Assembly (NCBI RefSeq): GCF_041260155.1
Contig: NC_091942.1
Location: 1,436,001-1,500,000 of the forward strand
Length of the DNA stretch: 64,000 nucleotides
Direction: 5' to 3'
Source: Ptychodera flava
Lineage: Eukaryota; Hemichordata; Enteropneusta; Ptychoderidae
The notes under the pieces were generated by a model. The model was not told where the DNA came from. It saw only the letters and a list, made by a program, of their open reading frames with translations, and did not search any database. The position numbers were made by a program, and so were the translations under genes. Below, in pieces: positions 57,016 through 64,000 of the stretch. Position 1 is the first letter of the stretch. Every line of letters begins with the position of its first letter.

Positions 57016-57345
57016 GTGCAGCGATGGTTGCAGTATTATCCCAGAAAACAAATATATTTTCTCGACGCTGAACTGATGAAAAGGGATCCCTATCAAGTCA
57101 TGAGAGAACTGGAGGAGTTTCTCGACCTTCCCAGTTATTTCACAAGACAGCATTTCTTTCGCAATAAAAAGACTGGTTACTTTTGCCTGGCGAAACCCAG
57201 AGAGAGGTGCCTCCCGAAAAATAAGAATCGTCGACATCCGTCTGTGGACGAGAAGACGCTAGACACGCTAAGGAATTTCTATGCGCCGTTCAACAGGGAG
57301 TTTGCAAAGTTGGTGAATAAACATTTCCTGTGGATGGACAAATAG
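57016..57345 (+). pseudogene. 3' fragment of sulfotransferase gene 3
   Basis: The last 108 codons of the upstream gene (from QRWLQYYPRK to the same stop) are repeated without change, joined to non-coding sequence at 57018/57019. The frame has no ATG at its start (GTG at 57016) and lacks the membrane anchor, both cofactor motifs and the catalytic Glu. It cannot make an active enzyme. Confidence 0.9.
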
Positions 57346-57767
57346 AAACCGAGACAGTCCAAGATTCTGTGATTTGCTTTCAGAATCTATTTAAAATAAT
57401 CCTCTGAAACAGGATATAGCTACTTAATGCTGAGTGTGTGATTTGTTTGTAAATAAAACAATGATTATTTTGTTTGTATATTAAGTGCTGGGTTACATTA
57501 TGGATAAGCGCGACATGATGTGGCAAAATTTGTTTTTGCATCGTAAGTTGATAAATTACCATTGTTTGCAACCATGTCGTGGGATACCTGCCTTTTCTTT
57601 ATTATAGATGAGGGAAAATAGTAATATAATCAAAATTCTCATCAGGTGAGATAGCAGTACATCAAAACACAATTCTGCCTTCGTCTATCGATTTTGGTCC
57701 GGTGTGCATACGTGTTCCTTTCTCAATGTCACATTTCTCAATCACAATCAATGTATGTATGTATGTA

Positions 57768-57837
<70 letters not shown>

Positions 57838-58940
57838 CATGCATGCATGCATGCATGTATGTATGTGTGTGTATGTTACGACTAAGCGATTGCGGCATGT
57901 ACTTTTGTACAATAATTTCGATCAGATCAACAGGGTCGGACATAAAGTGCAATAGTTAATTGGTAATCAGTACAGATTTCTCAACACAATAGGACTTAGG
58001 ATGAAAGGACCCTTACGAGGTGTCTGTTCGTGACGTAACAGACGGTAGGAGTAGAATATCCACCGAAAACACTTTCGTTTCTGTTTGCTTTGGACATGAA
58101 GTTCTCTCGATCACCATGTGTCCAAAGCGGAGATGTTATTCACTAGTGCCGCATAAAAAACAAATTGAAACAGAAATTGTCACGTGTCAAACTTGAAATA
58201 GATGAACCAATCATTGCGCGCTGAGGGAAGGGTGACTGGCCTCATGTGAAGGCCCTCAATTATAACCGTACGATATACCGGTACCTCAATATGCAGGAGA
58301 AACTAAGGCCACCCGCTATTGTATTATAGTTCGTTCACCCACTTCTGGTTGTATAGGTTAATAAATGGCAAATCGATCTGTCAACATTATACGACGTTCC
58401 CCGTGTAGTCTTCAGCCCCAGATATTAGTTTTTGCTCATATTTGTTATTAAAATGACGTCGTTTGAAACTGTCCCGAGTTAAAGGGAAACAGTTAAGGGA
58501 ACTGCGCCGGTGAGAGTTTCTTGTTTACAAACAATGTATTTCTTGCACGATATCTAGATGCACCTCATCATCATAGCTGTAACATTTAAATTAGGCCTAT
58601 ATGATGTAGATTATGACTGACATGTTTTAACTTTCATCAATCACCATCGCACCTAGGATACCGTGTTAATATTGCTCGTATGGGCCCCATACAACATGTG
58701 TGAGGGCAGTTCCGACGACTGTATCCCTTTAATCAATTTGTTTTGGCAAGATGATAAACGGCACACTTCACGTCTGTACATGTAATTTTACCATCGTAGT
58801 TTGCAATGTCACCGTTAAGCACCAGTTGTAGTCTAACAACATCGTTCCCTGGCTGCAAAACATTTGAAGTTCATGAATTTAAATCGTAAACCCAGCTGAC
58901 ACCAGTGTATCATCATAATCATCATCTGCATCATCATCAT

Positions 58941-58986
<46 letters not shown>

Positions 58987-60102
58987 GTAACCAAAGAGAT
59001 ATCATGTCAGCTGAAATATAACTTGACACAGGCGCTCAATCAATCTTAAATCTTAGCTACTATTTGTACAAAGTTTTTTAAAGCTACAAAATCACAAAAC
59101 TGAAGCATTGTGACATCATTTGCTAACCTTCCAAAGAATGAAACTATCACGCGATTCATGGTTAAAGACAAACAAACAATAAACATGAACAAAAACACAT
59201 ACCCTGGTGCAGACTTACATTTGGATATTCTGTATGGCTTCATAGTCCGTTATTTCATTGTTCATTCCGTTTTCAATGATGATGGTGACCATGGTGACGA
59301 TGATAATGAAAGGATATGTTGTTATTGATGTCAGTAATTATTTTCTTGATGATGATGAAGAAGAAGATGATGATGATGGTGTTGTTGGTGGTGACTGCTG
59401 ATGTTGTCGATGCTGTTGTTGTTTGCTTCCACAATCGGCCTCCTCTAGATATGGCATTGGCCTCCTGACGTGCCGATGTTTACAAAATACTTAAATATTC
59501 ACTTATGTGGCGGTTATTGGATGGAAAATCAGTTCAAAGATTTTTAAAGCAATGACTAAATAAGGTATCATCTGACCGTACTTCCAACGTGAACGATACA
59601 ACCCTTCCGCCGGTATTTATAATCAAACTTCGACTTGTCGTTTTTTCCGCAACTTTGTACAAGAAGTTTTCATTCGTTAGAATATTATTCTGGATACAAA
59701 TAATGTGTGTAATATTACTCTATACAATTATTTCTCTCGTATTTTCACTGGCCGTATAAATATTTTGATATCGACAAGAAGGGAATAAATCCTAATTACT
59801 TCTGTTCATCTACAAAGGGTTGCCGTTGAGAAGTCACAAAAAAAGAACACAAATACTGAGACGTGGTAACTTTACCCTGTATTGTAAGGTCAACAAACTA
59901 TCAATTTGTTACGCTATTTAGTGTGGCGTTTTAACATAGTCGTTAGCGCCGAGTCGTCGAAATCATTGAAAAATGAACCCCCTCCATACGAATCACCTGA
60001 CACTTTAAAACACTCGACTAAAGGGTTCATTGTGACAGCATTCACATTCTCGCAAGCCAGAGCATTTTTTCCATTTTTTCCTGCTTTTCGCGGCGTTGGG
60101 TG
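57019..60102. repeat. 3.1-kb tandem duplication, right copy
   Basis: Nearly identical to 53911-57018. Differences are mostly in microsatellite length (GTAT block 57752-57872, ATC array 58917-58986) plus scattered single changes. It ends at GTTGGGTG, after which the original flank GAGAAGACTCGCC continues. Confidence 0.95.
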
Positions 60103-61572
60103 AGAAGACTCGCCGAAGAGGGCGTGGTGTACGACGATGCAGCATTCACTGTCGCGCCACCAGAGTTAGCGCCTCTAACTGATAAACTGATCTCGGTCAC
60201 GTGATTGGCCAGTAAACTGTTTCCATGACAACGATACTGGTCTCTGTAATTTTCAGAAATTCAGTCGGTGACTTTTCCCGACAGAGGCTCTAATCGAATT
60301 GTATTATTAAACCGACAGCCGAAAATTAAAATCATACAAACTGCTCGTCAATTGGAACAGAAACCTAAAAACAGCAATGGCAATCGTCACGACCGCCATA
60401 GCTTCACTCTTTGCCGTATCATAATATATGTACTATCAAATGAAAGTGTTGCAATGTTTGCATATGACCTTCATATTGGTGAACCATACATGTGTCAACG
60501 CTAATGTAACACCATATCTTTTAAATCACTGATCGATGGGTATGATATTCAACACGTGCAAACGACATCAAGTCTTATGTTAGTATGACATTGTAGGGAA
60601 ACGGTCCGCAGCTGTTAGTCTGGTGTCAGAGCTCAAATGAGATGTTAATGTTATGTAACGAAAACACTACGAACACTGATGGTTTTATTCGTCTGCAGTG
60701 CTTGTGCTGAAGTCAGGTAAGGCGTTATTTGTTTACCGGGCGTAAATTTAGTGTAATTTTATTAACTATCTGCTGTATTCAGCAAGGTGCCAATTTCAAG
60801 GTTAAGATGATAAGCTTACCGTTTGGTAAGTTATTTCTGTATATTTAAATGTTATCGACATCAGGTGTCTAGCTAGTCATTTTATGCTATGATGTGTAAC
60901 TCTCATTGATTGGTTAGTGATGATTACAAATACAAACGCCCAGTAAGACTGTGGAATATACATATAACTTTCACATTTTGCGGCGACAGAGTAGAAATGA
61001 CATTTATTTTATCAGTCCATCATCCAACGGGCATTAGCCCAATTACAGGATGAGGAATACTTCTGTTATAGCGTGGACTGTACGGATATACAGACTATTC
61101 CAATGGACAAGAGAACGTGATCTCATTAATGAAAGCCTCGCTCATCATCGTTATCGGACCACATAAATTTCAGATGTAAATAATTTGACACCGGATTAAT
61201 CTTCACATTGGCAATCCCATACCGATAAAGACTTCATTGGCTTATGTTCTGGAACAATGGTATCTTTACAATTGTCTGTGAACGTTATTGACATTTGATG
61301 GTTTGTGTGTTTGCATGTTGCCATAGAGACTTTAACAAGAGTCGCTAAATAGAGCCATTCAACAGAAAGTAAAGGAGTTGAATCGATCCAGTGCCTGACA
61401 AATGTTTTAAAATAGTGGGTTATAATAATGCAGTTATACTCAGGAAAAAACCCTTCCAGCAAACTACATTTTGCATAAAATAACTACTGTGCATTCATCT
61501 AAGGAAGACATTTATTTAACATGTCTACGATCAATTAATTTTATTGGTTTTTAAATTTCCCTTTTCTGACAG
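60103..61572. other. No gene besides the possible exon at 60679
   Basis: The original flank to the right of the tandem duplication. Frames at 60268-60504 and 61196-61462 (minus) have no recognised motif. Confidence 0.5.
60679..60716 (+). CDS. Possible first exon of a small gene
   Basis: ATG at 60679 opens MVLFVCSACAEV and meets a good donor GTAAGG at 60717, leaving two bases. An in-frame stop lies upstream (60646), so this is the first possible Met. It joins the 61573 exon in phase. The hydrophobic start could be a short secretion signal but is shorter than usual. Confidence 0.3.
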
Positions 61573-61710
61573 ACCGGGAAGAGCGACAACTTCTGTCACT
61601 ATAAATGGCATTGTCAAATTCGAAGTCATATCTGTCTTTGCATTACGATCTGATGGATGGATAGTGCATGGCATAGAAGATGTTCTTCGCGATAATCCAT
61701 TTCTGTCAAC
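61573..61710 (+). CDS. Possible second exon of the small gene
   Basis: It lies between an acceptor (CCCTTTTCTGACAG ending 61572) and a consensus donor (GTAAGT at 61711). One frame is open: GRATTSVTINGIVKFEVISV and then FALRSDGWIVHGIEDVLRD to NPFLS. If the donor is not used, the frame stops at the TAA inside it (61711). The protein would then be only about 59 aa. If it is used, the next exon is not seen. The ATG gene at 61798 does not continue this frame. The residues look like real protein but the family is unknown. Confidence 0.4.
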
Positions 61711-61797
61711 GTAAGTTCAGTCAGGATATCACGTAACAGAGGGATTTCAATATTATTTTTCTTCTACAATAAGGAAAATATCATCATCTTCATCATC

Positions 61798-62556
61798 ATG
61801 GCAAATTCAAGGACAAAACGAATATCTGTAGCATCGGGGCCAAATTACGGCCCCGGGCGATCTGTTGCCAACCCGCATCAGCGGAAAGTCAGCGTCGTCA
61901 ACGCGAGCAACGCCCGAGTTCCGGATGTACCGATCGCCAAGAAACAATTGAACTGGGACTCGCCGACGCAAAAGCCTAGTGGCATTTGTGCCGATAAAAT
62001 GAAGATTATTTCAATCCTAATATTGGGAGGCTCCGCATTGCTGCTTGGCGTAATATTTGCCGTCACTTCGTTTGTGATTTGGAACAACAAAATTTTAGAA
62101 ATCGTCGGGCCTTGCTTGATTGGTGTAGGTGCCGTATTATGTATTTTAGGTGGCTTTTCACTGGCAAAGAAGACACGAGGAAGCAATCAAGGGGAGGACT
62201 GTAATAAAGAGGGAGAGGACGGGGGAGGGTATATCGACCCAACCTTGCGAAATGTATCACTCGCCGAGATCAAAGAAGAAGCGGCACCTGATGAGTGTGA
62301 ACTTTACGAGGAAAGTGGATACAAACAAACGACCTCAACCGGTGCAAATGTTAAAACAAAGTCGGTAAACGATGTCGTGAAGGACTTCGATTCAGACACA
62401 GTGCCTGGGATGGTTCCATTGCCTAACGTCGCTGTTGGAGAGACAGACCTGAATGCACCGATGGTTGCATATCCCAACATTCCTCGCGGTGAAGGGGATA
62501 TAAAGATGGCATCAGCTACTTACAAAGTGCCCATGGCAACAAAAGCTGATATTTGA
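61798..62556 (+). CDS. Two-pass membrane protein, family not recognised
   Basis: A 252-aa intact frame from ATG 61798. A basic, Ser/Pro-rich N-terminal tail (1-68) is followed by two adjacent membrane segments (about 70-94 and 100-123) joined by a very short loop (WNNKILEIVG). A long acidic C-terminal tail has YIDPTLRN and repeated Pro/Val/Gly-rich text (PGMVPLPNVAV, APMVAYPNIPRG). Both tails should lie on the same side, probably the cytosol. The hairpin with GPCLIGVGAVLCILGG recalls animal two-pass proteins such as TMEM200 or PIRT in layout, but I cannot assign it. AATAAA follows at 62643. It probably has an upstream non-coding exon or its own short leader. Confidence 0.75.
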   Translation: MANSRTKRISVASGPNYGPGRSVANPHQRKVSVVNASNARVPDVPIAKKQLNWDSPTQKPSGICADKMKIISILILGGSALLLGVIFAVTSFVIWNNKILEIVGPCLIGVGAVLCILGGFSLAKKTRGSNQGEDCNKEGEDGGGYIDPTLRNVSLAEIKEEAAPDECELYEESGYKQTTSTGANVKTKSVNDVVKDFDSDTVPGMVPLPNVAVGETDLNAPMVAYPNIPRGEGDIKMASATYKVPMATKADI

Positions 62557-62642
62557 ATTGACTGTTTTACTTTTCGGCGGTGTAAATAAGCTTCACTTTC
62601 CAACAAATACAATTACGCAACGTTTCTACGTACAGCTATTGA

Positions 62643-62648
62643 AATAAA
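62643..62648 (+). terminator. Polyadenylation signal of the two-pass membrane protein gene
   Basis: AATAAA 87 bp after the stop codon. Confidence 0.55.
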
Positions 62649-62979
62649 GAGGAAGGCAACAGACCTGTAAGATAAGGAATTTTCTGTCAACAGTGTCGCT
62701 ATTTGCTGGTCTAAACTTTACCTATATACATGCACGCTATATCAATCACGCAACATTTGGCATGGTTGCACGGTAACAGACTTCATGATAAAACTTCCAG
62801 TCAGTGTATAAGCTGACAATTTCAGTCACAGGTCAGCAAGCTGAGACGAGAAGCCGAATTCATTGGATGTCTTCATTTCCAGGAATAAGCCTCGGAGTGA
62901 GAAACTTGAAAATTTAATATGCACGGAACAAAATACCGAAACATCAAATTCTATGGTTGTCGAGGCGTCAAATCAATCT

Positions 62980-63240
62980 ATTCTCGACCGCGGGTCATCC
63001 GGGTACTTGCAGGTTCTTACGTCATTTTTGTGTCACAGCGCCGTGAAAACAAATAATTGAAGTTCGGATTTTTCAACCACCAAAGCACTATTCAAAGTTT
63101 CAGTATACATAAATGACATAACTTTTAGTTCTGCTTTTTTTCCGCACAATTTCTGTATCATTCTCTCTGTATCGTCTGATCTCCCTTTCACCTTGCTCGT
63201 ATGCGTTTTCACCTACTGACGTCACTCCGCGGTCGAGAAT
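62980..63240. mobile_element. Small MITE
   Basis: ATTCTCGACCGCGG (62980-62993) and CCGCGGTCGAGAAT (63227-63240) are a perfect 14-bp inverted pair around a non-coding body. The frame at 62863-63060 reads across its left end, which argues against that frame being a gene. Confidence 0.6.
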
Positions 63241-64000
63241 TAATCACATCAGTGTTATTTTTCCCATAACTATCCACACAATACTTTGGAAAGAATGCCC
63301 CACCATTACAGTGAGATTGACGTTGCACGAGGCAATCGCGAGGCTCACAGTAGAATCACACAGTGAAAGATTTCCTGGATAACATTTCTGTGATGTAACA
63401 ATTTTTCGCAGCAGCCTATAACTAAGACACATTTTCACCCAGCAGATTCAATTCATTAGCATCGCTGCTGCGGTGTAGGAATAAACAAACATTAAGTGGA
63501 GAGAAAGAACTCGTCAATGTGCTTTTGAAGATCTGTAACAATGGTATGAGCGAGAAATTATGAAACAGCAAGATCGGGGAAGTCTGGGTCATCAAAACAC
63601 ATGCAGACTAGATTATGGTTTGAATTTACCCGATTGCTAACCTTAGCGCCAACTGACAGTAAAGTCTACACGGTAAATACAGTGTCATCACTTTTCATTC
63701 TTGAATCCTTTGATGTACTCGATACATGGCGAGACTGAATATATCAGGGAAGAAGAAATTCAAACAAATATCGTTCGAAAAGTGGACAAAGCAGTCTCTC
63801 AACTCCTCCTCGTCTACATTCCTATTTTGCTTCAGGTGCGCCGAGATTAGTCAGTTGATAGTGACACTTCAATGTCACGTGATCTTCAACAGTTTTTATG
63901 GCGCATTATCTGAACAGTTCCCTTGCCGATCATGGATTATTGAATTTAAAAATTGATGACTTTATCGTAATGTTTTGAATATACCCATCGGCGAGATCAA
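63241..64000. other. No gene seen
   Basis: The window ends in AT-rich sequence. The frame at 63726-63956 (MARLNISGKKKFKQISFEKW) has no familiar motif and no clear splice context. Confidence 0.45.

Larger units (their letters stand above)
53911..57018. repeat. 3.1-kb tandem duplication, left copy
   Basis: It begins inside codon 323 of sulfotransferase gene 3 and runs to GTTGGGTG at 57018, where the same sequence restarts. It includes the gene 3' end and polyadenylation signal, a (GTAT)n(GT)n(GCAT)n block (54650-54790), an (ATC)n array (55840-55903) and GAT repeats (56262-56300). No other gene was seen in it. Confidence 0.95.

Noticed and set aside
62863..63060. 65-aa plus ORF MDVFISRNK
   Set aside because: It crosses the left end of a MITE and has no known motif.
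1..64000. CRISPR arrays, operons, riboswitches, tRNA or rRNA genes
   Set aside because: Tandem repeats here have no CRISPR spacing. I saw no tRNA box pair or rRNA sequence. The window is eukaryotic.

Overview
This is a eukaryotic, AT-rich, repeat-dense window. It most probably comes from an invertebrate deuterostome such as an acorn worm or lancelet, but the species is not proven. The evidence is: split genes with GT-AG exons in long introns; animal heparan-sulfate-type sulfotransferase genes; Jockey/CR1-type LINEs; a piggyBac-like element; and a Ty3/gypsy element whose integrase lies before its reverse transcriptase, an order described mainly from deuterostomes. There is no sign of operons, ribosome-binding sites or prokaryotic gene packing.

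Layout. 1-28 kb is mostly introns and repeats. Four candidate coding exons on the + strand (229-404, 7251-7371, 15723-15852, 25998-26356) have mutually compatible splice phases and may belong to one unrecognised gene. Between them lie modular foldback-type elements of three families (A: 2135-4149 and 18395-19790; B: 11076-12263 and 24335-25861; C: 12389-15222), a non-autonomous piggyBac-like element (8162-9830), another terminal-inverted-repeat element (16124-17797), small MITEs and a nearly full-length but broken LINE (19800-23625). A possible first exon of a second gene is at 27199-27348.

29-35.2 kb is a complete, recent Ty3/gypsy element on the - strand, with two ~570 bp LTRs, a tRNA-Pro-type primer site and the order gag-PR-IN-RT-RH. 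It is inserted in a duplicated copy of the 5' region of the next gene.

36-60 kb is a tandem cluster of three intronless, + strand Golgi sulfotransferase genes resembling heparan sulfate 3-O-sulfotransferases (36132-37304, C-terminally frameshifted; 47276-48532; 52945-54237). A fourth, 109-codon 3' fragment was made by a 3.1 kb tandem duplication (53911-57018 / 57019-60102). All three proteins carry the same two unusual cysteines in the cofactor-binding motifs. The spacers hold a solo LTR, LINE and Penelope-like debris, foldbacks and MITEs.

60-64 kb holds a possible two-exon small gene (60679-60716 + 61573-61710) and an intact single-exon gene for a two-pass membrane protein (61798-62556) with a polyadenylation signal. 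The genes do not form a pathway beyond the sulfotransferase cluster, whose likely shared role is sulfating glycans in the Golgi. All calls are by eye; none was checked against a database.
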